From the NCBI RefSeq assembly GCF_033115175.1, contig NC_084834.1, positions 90,442,462 to 90,506,461 of the forward strand: a DNA stretch of 64,000 nucleotides, in the 5' to 3' direction. A program made the position numbers and the translations under genes. Positions 50,501-57,191 of this stretch are shown one piece after another. This stretch comes from Lepus europaeus. Taxonomy: Eukaryota > Chordata > Mammalia > Lagomorpha > Leporidae. The notes under the pieces are model-generated. The model saw only the letters and a list, made by a program, of their open reading frames with translations. It ran no database searches and was not told the DNA's origin. How positions within the stretch are numbered: the stretch's first letter is position 1; every line of letters starts with the position of its first letter.

Positions 50501-50609
50501 CCTCATCGTCCGACTTGAGCTCCGCCGCGGTGGGGGCGGCAAAAATGCTAGGACGGGTCCTTTTGCGGAAAGACACCCGCCGGCGGATGCGGGAACAGCC
50601 TTCATCCAT
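879..50609 (-). CDS. HELQ: HELQ, DNA repair helicase (15 coding exons, 3' end outside window)
   Basis: HELQ is a 3'-5' superfamily 2 DNA helicase of the Hel308/Ski2-like group. It unwinds forked and lagging-strand DNA and acts in crosslink repair and homologous recombination with RAD51 paralogs, in the nucleus. Fifteen minus-strand exons join in frame into 935 codons. In order they give an acidic, low-complexity N-terminus (about 1-290), RecA domain 1 with Walker A TSGGKT (Lys about 317) and a DELH box, motif III GMSATL, RecA domain 2 with [13 protein letters not shown] and the motif [12 protein letters not shown], then winged-helix and ratchet-like segments. The human protein is 1,101 residues; the missing C-terminal part (about 118 residues) must lie left of position 1. 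Relative to human Lys365, the rabbit Walker lysine is 48 residues earlier, so the N-terminal region is shorter. All donors are GT and all acceptors AG. Identity rests on recognisable near-identity to human HELQ over every exon. Confidence 0.96.
1266..1530 (+). repeat. Old CSINE copy
   Basis: Diverged copy; recognisable by 'TTGCAGCCATTTGGGGAGTG' and the order of the SINE segments. It lacks a clean tail. Confidence 0.75.
1568..2305 (+). mobile_element. MLT1-type LTR (ERVL-MaLR), split by a CSINE
   Basis: 'GTACCTGTCAATGTGACC' followed by 'TTATTTGGGAACAGGATCTT' and later 'GGGCCCTAAATTGTGTAAG' fit MLT1 LTRs. The LTR runs to 1,910 and resumes after the inserted SINE near 2,270 ('TTGATTTCAGACTTC'). 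It is an old solo LTR relic without genes. Confidence 0.75.
1911..2260 (-). mobile_element. CSINE inserted in the MLT1 LTR
   Basis: It is flanked by the direct repeat AGAGCCTCT (1,902-1,910 and 2,261-2,269), its target-site duplication. Confidence 0.9.
2306..3315 (-). mobile_element. Lagomorph L1 3' end, 5'-truncated
   Basis: A poly(T) start followed by 'CTTTTATTTAATAAATATAA', pyrimidine-rich sequence and 'GGAGCAAGTGCACAGTG' is shared with 32,790-33,527 and, inverted, with 22,295-23,019. It is non-coding 3' UTR. The far end is approximate. Confidence 0.85.
3354..3661 (-). repeat. Old CSINE copy
   Basis: Diverged minus-oriented copy ('CTGCTGGTTCACTCC' to 'CAGTGTCAGCCCC'). Confidence 0.8.
3662..4437. 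other. HELQ intron 14, unique AT-rich sequence
   Basis: No repeat or gene is recognised. Confidence 0.5.
4438..4536 (-). CDS. HELQ: HELQ coding exon 14
   Basis: A 99-bp exon (33 codons, phase 0 at both ends) encoding [20 protein letters not shown] and ending [10 protein letters not shown]. It was recognised from its translation between GTAG|TTTAGC and AAAG|GTATTG. Confidence 0.94.
4697..4972 (-). repeat. CSINE, young-type, head-truncated
   Basis: It has 'GACAGGCAGAATTAGACAG' and 'CCGAAGCCAGGAGCCAGG', and stops at the B-box region. Confidence 0.85.
5148..5462 (+). repeat. Old CSINE copy
   Basis: Diverged copy ending in a CT-rich zone ('CTCTGTCTCTATCTC'). Confidence 0.7.
5463..5877. other. 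HELQ intron 13, nothing recognised
   Basis: AT-rich intronic sequence without a recognisable repeat or gene. Confidence 0.5.
5878..6422 (+). mobile_element. L1 3' end (end of ORF2 and 3' UTR)
   Basis: 'ACTACTCAGCCATAAAAAAG' and 'GTGAAATAAGCCAATCC' are the classic L1 ORF2 end. A purine-rich zone and an A tail follow. It holds a (CA)n run at 5,918-5,935. Confidence 0.85.
6545..6702 (-). CDS. HELQ: HELQ coding exon 13
   Basis: A 158-bp exon encoding [20 protein letters not shown] and ending [10 protein letters not shown]. It is part of the helical ratchet domain. The donor CAG|GTGAGA is near consensus. Confidence 0.95.
6799..7136 (+). repeat. CSINE copy
   Basis: Full length, from 'GGGGCTGGTGTTGCGGCAC' to 'AAATAAATAAATC'. 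Confidence 0.88.
7137..7836 (+). repeat. CSINE copy split by a younger CSINE
   Basis: The outer element follows the previous one head to tail. It is interrupted at 7,368-7,718 and resumes with 'GCAGTCACCTGGAGAGTG'. Confidence 0.88.
7368..7718 (-). mobile_element. Young CSINE nested in an older one
   Basis: It is bounded by the 13-bp duplication AACCTTTGCTCTT (7,355-7,367 and 7,719-7,731). It is the 'GGATTCTGTCC' subtype. Confidence 0.95.
7924..8037 (+). repeat. Short palindromic DNA-transposon-like element (copy 1 of 3)
   Basis: Its core 'GGAATTGAAAGATAAATTTG' resembles copies at 25,934-26,060 and 46,183-46,303. It ends in 'GCAGACCCCTTA'. It is probably a mariner-type MITE; the family name is not certain. 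Confidence 0.55.
8060..8500 (+). mobile_element. Ancient L1 3' end
   Basis: 'GCAAATGGCCATCGATAGGG' followed by a tail with 'TAGCCTCTGAGAGGATGG' fits old L1M 3' ends. AT/CA microsatellite runs lie at 8,345-8,450. Confidence 0.6.
8501..9033. other. HELQ intron 12, possibly further L1 tail
   Basis: AT-rich. Parts (8,540-8,880) resemble an old L1 3' UTR, but the match is too weak to name. Confidence 0.35.
9034..9360 (-). repeat. CSINE next to HELQ exon 12
   Basis: A full minus copy ending at the GCCCC just 9 bp from the exon's 3' boundary. Confidence 0.9.
9370..9592 (-). CDS. HELQ: HELQ coding exon 12
   Basis: A 223-bp exon encoding [20 protein letters not shown], then [19 protein letters not shown] and [12 protein letters not shown]. 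This is the winged-helix region that links the motor core to the ratchet. Phase 0 in, phase 1 out (AAGG|GTGAGT). A CSINE ends only 9 bp from the donor (9,034-9,360). Confidence 0.95.
9867..10211 (-). repeat. CSINE, young-type
   Basis: It is flanked by near-identical 'TTTAAAATAATTTTT' (about 9,857 and 10,212). Head 'GGCGCCAGCC'. Confidence 0.92.
10212..10950. other. HELQ intron 11, nothing recognised
   Basis: It includes a pyrimidine-rich stretch (10,460-10,530) but no repeat or gene that I recognise. Confidence 0.5.
10951..11125 (-). other. Open reading segment of unknown nature
   Basis: The minus strand stays open for about 71 codons (to 11,166), including [20 protein letters not shown] and [15 protein letters not shown]. 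It ends at ATGATG|GTAGGT, a donor-like site. It is not part of the HELQ protein that I know. It may be a chance ORF, an old retrocopy piece or an unannotated exon. Confidence 0.3.
11126..11790 (+). repeat. Ancient mammal-wide interspersed repeat, family not determined
   Basis: 'CACATGCCAAGCACTGCAG' then 'GGGCTTACATTCCAGG' and 'ATGGGAAACCACTGACAAAG' is a pattern seen in many mammalian introns. A related later part lies at 38,490-39,100. Confidence 0.55.
11855..12252 (+). mobile_element. Young full-length CSINE with intact Pol III boxes
   Basis: It is bounded by the 14-bp duplication AAATAGGAATTACA (11,841-11,854 and 12,253-12,266). The A-like box TGGCTCAACAGG and the B box GGTTCTAGTCCC are intact. 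It is the long subtype, with 'CAGCGCGCTACCGCGG'. The A-rich tail runs about 70 bp. Confidence 0.96.
12267..12781. other. HELQ intron 11, unidentified
   Basis: GC-richer intronic sequence without a repeat or exon that I recognise. Confidence 0.45.
12782..13105 (+). repeat. CSINE copy
   Basis: Complete copy ending in 'CAAATAAATAAATAAAG'. Confidence 0.92.
13402..13752 (-). repeat. CSINE in the L1 relic
   Basis: Minus copy, head 'GGCGCTGGCCC'. It contains a duplicated 'GATTTTATTTATTTGAG' near its tail. Confidence 0.9.
13757..14133 (-). repeat. Old CSINE in the L1 relic
   Basis: Older copy with a long purine-rich zone (13,815-13,885). With its neighbour it is flanked by 'AAGAGAAGT'-like repeats (13,394 and 14,138). 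Confidence 0.8.
14252..14550 (+). repeat. Old CSINE in the L1 relic
   Basis: Diverged plus copy ('GGGGCAGGAATTTGGTATAG'). Confidence 0.75.
14598..14926 (+). repeat. CSINE in the L1 relic
   Basis: Plus copy from 'GGGGGCTGGCACTGTGGC' to 'AAATAAAATAAATAAATATC'. Confidence 0.9.
15421..15743 (-). mobile_element. CSINE in the L1 relic, with clear duplication
   Basis: It is flanked by the 16-bp CTCTCAGCAGTGTTTT (15,405-15,420 and 15,744-15,759). Confidence 0.95.
16388..16694 (-). repeat. Old CSINE in the L1 relic
   Basis: Diverged minus copy ending 'CTGCTAGGCCAAATGC'. Confidence 0.75.
16726..17044 (-). repeat. Old CSINE in the L1 relic
   Basis: Diverged minus copy with 'CTTCCATCCACTGGTTTATT'. 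Confidence 0.75.
17312..17822. mobile_element. DNA transposon fragment (Tigger-like), split by a CSINE
   Basis: Left part 'AGCATCCCTAATCTGAAGG' and right part 'AAGCATTTCAGATAACCC' are typical matching ends of a mammalian TcMar-type element. The L1 sequence resumes just after it ('TTTCCTTCCTTCTACTTACT'). Confidence 0.55.
17449..17776 (+). repeat. CSINE inside the DNA transposon
   Basis: Plus copy, the youngest layer at this spot; preceded by a (CA)n run. Confidence 0.85.
17976..18359. other. HELQ intron 11 end, nothing recognised
   Basis: No repeat or gene is recognised. Confidence 0.45.
18360..18464 (-). CDS. HELQ: HELQ coding exon 11
   Basis: A 105-bp exon (35 codons, phase 0 at both ends) encoding [20 protein letters not shown] and ending LFLSLIGLK, the start of the winged-helix part. 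It differs from human at a few sites near its start. Confidence 0.94.
18812..18953 (-). CDS. HELQ: HELQ coding exon 10 (motif VI)
   Basis: A 142-bp exon encoding [20 protein letters not shown] followed by [20 protein letters not shown]. The arginine-rich GRAGRAG motif VI completes the helicase core. Only a 347-bp, repeat-free intron separates it from exon 11. Confidence 0.96.
19078..19710 (+). repeat. MIR element split by a CSINE
   Basis: 'ACCATGTACCAAGAATC' before and 'GGATTTGAACTCAAATCTGA' after the inserted SINE are MIR landmarks. Confidence 0.65.
19205..19586 (-). repeat. CSINE inside the MIR
   Basis: Minus copy with an expanded (GA)n zone (19,255-19,320). Confidence 0.9.
19711..20514. 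other. HELQ intron 9, A/T-rich sequence
   Basis: A-rich, possibly from an old L1, but I see no firm landmark. Confidence 0.4.
20515..20700 (-). repeat. MIR element
   Basis: 'TTATTTAACCTTCCATATCT' followed by 'CAGTTTTCCCTTCTGTAAAA' is the MIR core. Confidence 0.75.
20766..21109 (-). mobile_element. Young full-length CSINE
   Basis: It is flanked by the perfect 16-bp ACTATGATGGAATTTT (20,750-20,765 and 21,110-21,125). Long subtype, like 11,855. Confidence 0.97.
21340..21560 (+). repeat. DNA transposon fragment (TcMar-Tigger-like)
   Basis: 'GGTTATATGCAAATAGTACC' and 'CCAATCCTCCACAGATACC' match the end of a mammalian Tigger-type element. Confidence 0.5.
21561..21945. other. HELQ intron 9, nothing recognised
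   Basis: No repeat or gene is recognised. Confidence 0.5.
21946..22291 (+). repeat. CSINE copy
   Basis: Plus copy ending in 'AAATAAATAAATAAATCC'. An L1 3' end begins right after it. Confidence 0.88.
22295..23019 (+). mobile_element. Lagomorph L1 3' end, 5'-truncated
   Basis: Inverted relative of 2,306-3,315; ends 'TTGAATAAACAC' plus an A run. It has a G-rich (22,873-22,945) polypurine zone. Confidence 0.85.
23150..23327 (+). repeat. Possible LTR end
   Basis: 'GAATAAATTCAGCCTGGCTG', then a CT-rich run and 'TTTTGGTGCCCC', look like an LTR end and a primer-binding site. The match is weak. Confidence 0.3.
23328..23966 (+). repeat. CSINE copy split by a young CSINE
   Basis: The outer element is interrupted after 'TGGCTGCTCCAC' and resumes with the same words. 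Confidence 0.88.
23405..23776 (-). mobile_element. Young CSINE nested in an older one
   Basis: It is bounded by the 15-bp GGCTGCTCCACTTTT (23,390-23,404 and 23,777-23,791). Long subtype, like 11,855 and 20,766. Confidence 0.96.
23967..24510 (+). mobile_element. ERV1-like solo LTR
   Basis: 'CTTTAAAACCCCCCC', then 'CAACTCGGGGCTGTCTCC' and the poly(A) signal in 'AGCTAATAAAGACTCC' are typical of gammaretrovirus-like LTRs. There is no open gag, pol or env nearby. It is an old relic and its ends are uncertain. Confidence 0.6.
24766..25098 (-). repeat. CSINE copy
   Basis: Minus copy, head 'CAGCGCCGGCC'. Confidence 0.9.
25127..25472 (+). mobile_element. Young-type CSINE, first of a pair
   Basis: From 'GCCGGTGCC' to a pure A tail of about 24. 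It lies within the left duplication of its neighbour. Confidence 0.92.
25477..25817 (+). mobile_element. Older-type CSINE, second of a pair
   Basis: 'AATGACAGATCAAGG'-like sequence flanks the pair on both sides, so both elements sit at one target. Confidence 0.9.
25934..26060 (-). repeat. Short palindromic DNA-transposon-like element (copy 2 of 3)
   Basis: It runs from 'GGGGTCTACAAAA' to 'GAACTTTTTGAAGTACC'. Reverse-complemented, it aligns with the copy at 46,183. Confidence 0.6.
26167..26554 (-). mobile_element. CSINE copy
   Basis: It is flanked by AGGCCTATAACTTTG (26,152-26,166 and 26,555-26,569). An extra T-rich stretch with 'AAGATTGT' lies at its head end. Confidence 0.94.
26618..26892 (+). 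repeat. CSINE copy, tail lost
   Basis: Plus copy cut off within the CT zone, about 140 bp right-to-left from HELQ exon 9. Confidence 0.85.
27031..27270 (-). CDS. HELQ: HELQ coding exon 9 (motif V)
   Basis: A 240-bp exon encoding [35 protein letters not shown] and the motif V run [19 protein letters not shown]. The donor is AG|GTAAGA and the acceptor CCTAG|GGAATA. Confidence 0.96.
27271..27902. other. HELQ intron 8, nothing recognised
   Basis: AT-rich unique sequence. Confidence 0.5.
27903..28247 (-). mobile_element. Young CSINE
   Basis: It is flanked by 'TCATTAGGTTT' (27,892 and 28,249). It has the 'GGCACCGATCC' head but lacks the 'GCGCGCTACC' insert. Confidence 0.94.
28399..28729 (+). mobile_element. 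Young CSINE
   Basis: It is flanked by 'TGTATTTATT' (28,387 and 28,730). 'GGATTCTATCC' subtype with an intact B box. Confidence 0.94.
28742..29032 (-). repeat. Old CSINE
   Basis: Diverged minus copy, abutting the previous and next elements. Confidence 0.75.
29034..29356 (-). repeat. Old CSINE
   Basis: Diverged minus copy ending 'AACTGCTAGGCCAAATGC'. Confidence 0.75.
29641..29970 (+). repeat. CSINE copy
   Basis: Plus copy with 'GTGGTGCAGCAGGTGAAGCC'. Confidence 0.88.
30005..30178 (+). repeat. MER5A-type DNA transposon (hAT-Charlie)
   Basis: 'CAGTGGTTCTTGACCTTGGC' start and 'CCCAGAAATTCTGATTTGAT' centre match MER5A. Confidence 0.75.
30226..30549 (+). repeat. CSINE copy
   Basis: Plus copy ending in 'AAATAAATAAATTT'. 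Confidence 0.9.
30584..30908 (-). repeat. CSINE copy
   Basis: It is flanked by 'ATATGAATTT' (30,573 and 30,910). Confidence 0.9.
30915..31385 (-). mobile_element. Ancient L1 3' end
   Basis: 'TCTGGTCACCATCATTCTAC' and 'ATGAATGAAATCATGCAGTA' fit antisense L1M 3' UTR. A (CA)n run lies at 31,074-31,095. Confidence 0.65.
31542..31687 (-). CDS. HELQ: HELQ coding exon 8 (start of RecA domain 2)
   Basis: A 146-bp exon encoding [20 protein letters not shown] and the motif IV region [19 protein letters not shown]. Phase 0 in, phase 2 out, donor AA|GTATGT. Confidence 0.95.
31688..32203. other. HELQ intron 7, nothing recognised
   Basis: AT-rich unique sequence. Confidence 0.5.
32204..32516 (+). repeat. 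CSINE copy
   Basis: Plus copy, 'GGGGCTGGTGCTGTGGC' to 'AAATAAATC'. Confidence 0.92.
32622..33690 (-). repeat. Old CSINE split by an L1
   Basis: The SINE reads up to 'GGCAGGGACCCAATTAT', is broken by the L1, and resumes with 'TTGAGCCATCACCTGCTGCC'. Confidence 0.85.
32790..33527 (-). mobile_element. 5'-truncated lagomorph L1 inserted in a CSINE
   Basis: It is bounded by the 13-bp GGGACCCAATTAT (32,777-32,789 and 33,528-33,540). Only 3' UTR is present. Confidence 0.95.
33733..34330 (-). repeat. Old CSINE split by a younger CSINE
   Basis: The outer copy resumes with 'GGATGTGGGCATCTTAACC'. An (AAAC)n run precedes it (33,698-33,727). Confidence 0.75.
33991..34283 (-). repeat. CSINE nested in an older CSINE
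   Basis: It has its own tail 'ATTTAGTTATTTATTTGAAA' and its own body inside the outer copy. Confidence 0.8.
34331..34988. other. HELQ intron 7, nothing recognised
   Basis: Unique-looking sequence next to exon 7. Confidence 0.5.
34989..35087 (-). CDS. HELQ: HELQ coding exon 7
   Basis: A 99-bp exon (33 codons, phase 0 at both ends) encoding [19 protein letters not shown] and ending FSRVLNYK. This is the linker between the two RecA domains. Confidence 0.95.
35313..35627 (-). repeat. Old CSINE
   Basis: Diverged minus copy, 226 bp from exon 7. Confidence 0.78.
35818..36080 (+). repeat. Old CSINE
   Basis: Diverged plus copy with 'GTGGTTAAGATGCC'. Confidence 0.72.
36160..36458 (+). mobile_element. 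Young-type CSINE, 5'-truncated
   Basis: It begins inside the head at 'CTCCGCCTGCGGCGCCGGC', so the A box is missing. The B box is altered (GGTTCTAGCCCC). Confidence 0.9.
36738..37068 (-). repeat. Old CSINE
   Basis: Diverged minus copy with a (CA)n run at 36,781-36,800, 80 bp from exon 6. Confidence 0.75.
37148..37245 (-). CDS. HELQ: HELQ coding exon 6 (motif III)
   Basis: A 98-bp exon encoding [18 protein letters not shown] and then [20 protein letters not shown] is motif III. The donor is CCA|GTATGT and the acceptor follows a run of T. Confidence 0.95.
37246..37748. other. HELQ intron 5, nothing recognised
   Basis: Unique AT-rich sequence. Confidence 0.5.
37764..38107 (-). mobile_element. 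Young CSINE
   Basis: It is flanked by the perfect 15-bp AGGATAACGTTTCTT (37,749-37,763 and 38,108-38,122). Confidence 0.96.
38195..38428 (+). repeat. Old CSINE fragment
   Basis: Diverged plus copy ('TCCAGCTTCCTGCTGATTC'). Confidence 0.6.
38490..39100 (+). repeat. Ancient mammal-wide repeat, later part
   Basis: 'CAAATTGGCAGCCATCAGCA' and the preceding text fit the same family as 11,126-11,790. Confidence 0.5.
39188..39286 (+). repeat. CSINE tail fragment
   Basis: Only the CT zone and 'TTTCAAATAAATAAAAC' tail remain. Confidence 0.8.
39300..39485 (+). repeat. MIR element
   Basis: 'GAAATAGAGGCACAG' followed by 'CAACTTGCCTAAGATCATG' and 'GATTTGAATCTAG' is the MIR core. Confidence 0.8.
39661..39948 (+). 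repeat. Old CSINE
   Basis: Plus copy with 'GTGGTACAGCTGGTTAAG'. Confidence 0.85.
39975..40130 (+). repeat. L2 3' end
   Basis: 'AGGCTCAATAAATATTTTCT' followed by 'GAATGAATGA' is the usual L2 end. Confidence 0.75.
40210..40490 (-). repeat. CSINE copy
   Basis: Minus copy, head 'AAGTGCAGGCCCC'. Confidence 0.88.
40738..41058 (+). repeat. CSINE copy
   Basis: Plus copy, tail 'AAATGAATAAGCTAAATC'. A CAG-rich run (40,681-40,699) lies just before it. Confidence 0.85.
41065..41210 (+). repeat. MIR fragment
   Basis: 'CTCATAGTCCTCACAACAG' and 'CCCAATTTTATGGAAACAG' fit MIR. Confidence 0.6.
41313..41663 (+). repeat. CSINE copy
   Basis: Plus copy with an (AAAC)n tail, 124 bp left of HELQ exon 5. Confidence 0.9.
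41787..41859 (-). CDS. HELQ: HELQ coding exon 5
   Basis: A 73-bp exon encoding [19 protein letters not shown] and on to YTS, completing the DELH box. Phase 0 in, phase 1 out, donor A|GTAAGT. A run of about 18 A on the plus strand starts about 11 bp beyond the acceptor and forms a long polypyrimidine tract when read on the gene strand. Confidence 0.95.
42081..42421 (+). repeat. CSINE copy
   Basis: Plus copy with a long CT zone, in HELQ intron 4. Confidence 0.92.
42684..42884 (-). CDS. HELQ: HELQ coding exon 4 (RecA domain 1, DE of the DELH box)
   Basis: The exon is 201 bp, 67 codons, phase 0 at both ends. It begins [14 protein letters not shown] and ends GLVVVDE. The DELH box is thus split by an intron, with DE here and LH in exon 5. 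The donor GAG|GTTGGT departs from the GTRAGT consensus at +3 and may be weak. The acceptor is CTAG|ATAACA. Confidence 0.95.
42885..43389. other. HELQ intron 3, nothing recognised
   Basis: A repeat-free 505-bp intron. Confidence 0.6.
43390..43568 (-). CDS. HELQ: HELQ coding exon 3 (Walker A)
   Basis: This exon has 179 bp, phase 1 in and phase 0 out (AAG|GTGCGT). It carries the Q-motif-like [10 protein letters not shown], Walker [13 protein letters not shown] and motif Ia [12 protein letters not shown]. The lysine of GGKT aligns with human Lys365, the residue needed for ATP hydrolysis. Confidence 0.96.
43569..43935. other. HELQ intron 2, start, nothing recognised
   Basis: Slightly GC-richer sequence that I cannot place. 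Confidence 0.4.
43936..44248 (+). repeat. Old CSINE
   Basis: Plus copy followed by a purine run (44,248-44,276). Confidence 0.8.
44249..44687. other. HELQ intron 2, nothing recognised
   Basis: A-rich intronic sequence. Confidence 0.4.
44688..45001 (+). repeat. CSINE copy
   Basis: Plus copy with 'GGGCTAATCCTCCGCCTG' but an older-type tail. Confidence 0.88.
45020..45420 (+). mobile_element. Ancient L1 3' end
   Basis: 'TTTGACCCAGCCAAAGTATT' and 'TTTATCGCAGCATTATTAGC' are L1M ORF2/3' landmarks. Confidence 0.7.
45421..45904. other. HELQ intron 2, MIR-like pieces
   Basis: 'CACAGATGAGAAACTAAGG' (45,442) is MIR-like, and 45,530-45,640 resembles an old repeat. Nothing else is firm. Confidence 0.4.
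45905..46155 (+). repeat. Old CSINE
   Basis: Diverged plus copy. Confidence 0.7.
46183..46303 (+). repeat. Short palindromic DNA-transposon-like element (copy 3 of 3)
   Basis: It runs from 'GGTACTTCAAAGAGTTCATG' to 'ACAAACTTCTGAAGTAC'. The two ends are imperfect inverted repeats. Confidence 0.65.
46445..46748 (-). repeat. CSINE copy
   Basis: Minus copy abutting an older one. Confidence 0.9.
46757..47045 (-). repeat. Old CSINE
   Basis: Diverged minus copy ending 'AACATCCACCCC'. Confidence 0.75.
47211..47545 (+). repeat. CSINE copy with (GA)n microsatellite
   Basis: The SINE ends near 47,506. A pure (AG)n run of about 19 units follows (47,508-47,545). Confidence 0.88.
47697..47980 (+). mobile_element. 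CSINE, head-truncated
   Basis: It is flanked by AATCATTTGAG (about 47,686 and 47,981). It lacks most of the tRNA-like head. Confidence 0.9.
48117..48427 (-). repeat. CSINE close to HELQ exon 2
   Basis: Minus copy flanked by 'CTGACTT', the nearest insertion to this exon. Confidence 0.9.
48540..49236 (-). CDS. HELQ: HELQ coding exon 2 (large N-terminal exon)
   Basis: The exon is 697 bp, entering in phase 0 at CAT TAT GAC AGT after a TTTGCAG acceptor and leaving with one base of a codon. It encodes [28 protein letters not shown] and, near the end, [19 protein letters not shown], all clearly HELQ. The region is Ser/Glu/Asn-rich, probably disordered, and more diverged from human than the helicase core. 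A CSINE sits only 112 bp downstream in the intron (48,117-48,427). Confidence 0.94.
49278..49424 (-). repeat. CSINE half copy
   Basis: Only the head half remains, 42 bp upstream of HELQ exon 2. Confidence 0.85.
49425..50438. other. HELQ intron 1
   Basis: A MIR-like piece lies at 50,050-50,200 ('TTTCTCATCTATACAGAAAT'), and 49,440-49,480 is MIR-like too. Bases 50,330-50,438 resemble the missing end of human exon 1 when read on the minus strand. Confidence 0.5.
50439..50609 (-). CDS. HELQ: HELQ coding exon 1
   Basis: This exon has 57 codons, starting [11 protein letters not shown] like human MDECGSRIRRR. The first ATG in frame is at 50609-50607 with G at -3 and G at +4; only a GTG lies upstream in frame nearby. 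It holds an acidic run EEEEEM near residues 36-41. I end it at GAG|GTACGG, a strong donor that joins exon 2 in frame. Reading on, an in-frame TAA appears 11 codons later, whereas the human protein continues for about 39 residues here. The end of this exon is therefore the least certain part of the gene model. Confidence 0.85.
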
Positions 50610-50812
50610 GACAGGGACCGAACCCCTGCCTGCCACTTCGTCGTCCCTAAGATTCAGCCGCCAAACTCAACTGAAGAGTGGAAGGCAGAGGTAGCTACAG
50701 CGGGGAACTGCCTCCAGCCTCCATCCAACGCTGATAAAACACCCCAAATTAACCCCCAGAGTCCTCGGGCCGGAAACAGGGGCGCAAGCGTAGGTGCCCA
50801 TCCTCTCCTCAT

Positions 50813-50820
50813 CCAATCAG
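50813..50820 (+). promoter_or_regulatory. CCAAT box (NF-Y type)
   Basis: CCAATCAG lies 49 bp upstream of the NRF1 palindrome, roughly midway between the two genes. It fits the NF-Y core CCAAT with a favourable CAG tail. Occupancy is inferred. Confidence 0.6.
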
Positions 50821-50861
50821 AACGGTCGTCCCTAGCGACGCAGCGCGAGGCGAAAACATGC

Positions 50862-50873
50862 TGCGCATGCGCA
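50862..50873. promoter_or_regulatory. NRF1-type palindromic binding site
   Basis: TGCGCATGCGCA is a perfect 12-bp palindrome and a perfect match to the NRF1 consensus YGCGCAYGCGCR. NRF1 activates nuclear genes for mitochondrial proteins, which suits MRPS18C 158 bp downstream. Binding itself is inferred. Confidence 0.8.
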
Positions 50874-50922
50874 TTAGAGAGCCCCCCCTCCCCACCCGGC
50901 CACTGGCTTGTCCTCAGCGTTC

Positions 50923-50977
50923 TTCCGCGGAACCTTTGAATGGACTTCTCCAGCGGACCGGGGAAGAGCACCGGAAG
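50923..50977. promoter_or_regulatory. ETS/GABP-type GGAA sites near the MRPS18C start
   Basis: TTCCGCGGAA (50,923-50,932) is a perfect palindrome with two inverted GGAA cores. ACCGGAAG (50,970-50,977) matches the ETS/GABP (NRF-2) consensus. Both lie within 110 bp upstream of the MRPS18C ATG, where such sites are usual in mitoribosomal genes. Confidence 0.6.
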
Positions 50978-51030
50978 GGACCTGTCGGAACGCTTTGGAG
51001 AAAGGAAGGGAAGGGGAGGAACGGGGAGCT

Positions 51031-56249
<5,219 letters not shown>

Positions 56250-56268
56250 ACTATGTAAGGTTACCACC

Positions 56269-56274
56269 AATAAA
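56269..56274 (+). terminator. MRPS18C: MRPS18C proximal polyadenylation signal
   Basis: AATAAA lies 20 bp after the stop codon and is followed by a T-rich stretch. The resulting 3' UTR would be very short (about 40 nt). A second AATAAA at 56,444-56,449 could give a longer transcript. Confidence 0.7.
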
Positions 56275-56443
56275 CTTTTTATAATAAGTGTTTGTATGAT
56301 GCCAATATTGACTCAAACTAATCCTTGGATAGAAGAGTTTCAAGAGTGAGATCAGGAGTGAAGTTAATTCTCCACACTAGTCAATTTTCAGTGAACAGAT
56401 GGCTTATTTAAAATGTTAAGTTCATTACATTGTACATACTTTG

Positions 56444-56449
56444 AATAAA
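56444..56449 (+). terminator. MRPS18C: MRPS18C distal polyadenylation signal
   Basis: AATAAA in 'TTGAATAAAACTGG', about 200 bp after the stop codon. It is a candidate alternative 3' end; use is not shown by sequence. Confidence 0.5.
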
Positions 56450-57154
56450 ACTGGTACAGTATGATTGTCACTTATAAATATCTGGTCCCCAACAGATCAT
56501 ATAATAATGTACCAAATATTGGAATTGTAAACACATGGGAGAAATAGCTGTAGTAGAATTCTGTTAAGCCTAGATTCAGACTTAACAAATGGGGATGATT
56601 TTTGTGTAACGTTTGAATCCCATGTGACTCAGGGTGGCACTGACATTGCTGAGAATGACTTTTTAACTAAACATACCTGGTTCACACAGTGGATCTTCTT
56701 TTAGAGAAATACATTGGGATGAAGGACAGAACATTCCTGAATAAATCTTCAAACTGGTAGTGTCTTATGTACTAAGATGGTTCATACGTAGCTATTATCA
56801 ACTCACTCCAGTGATACAGGTAAGATTCAGACAACCCAGGTTTCCCTGCTCCAGCCATGTGCAGTACCAAACTTACGTCACTAGCAAAACCCAACTCCAG
56901 CAGTACAAATTTGTGATTTGCATAAATAACCACTGGTATTATGTGGCTTCATAAATAGCCCACCGTGGTAATTAGTGCATGTTAACAGATGGAAGATAAA
57001 AATTTTTGTTACTAGTTGTAATTTTCTGTATCAAATAATTGCTCTAGGAAGTAATGGATAAGCAAGGGTAAAAGTGTGTTCAGCATTTCATCCAGTGAAT
57101 GAAACAAACTTACGCTTCAGGTGATATATAAACATAATAAAGTGTGTGAAAGAC

Positions 57155-57191
<37 letters not shown>

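Noticed and set aside
50214-50939. 241-codon plus-strand open frame in the HELQ first exon region
   Set aside because: It is opposite to HELQ exon 1 in a CpG island, where stop codons are rare. Its sequence has no family likeness and is explained by GC content.
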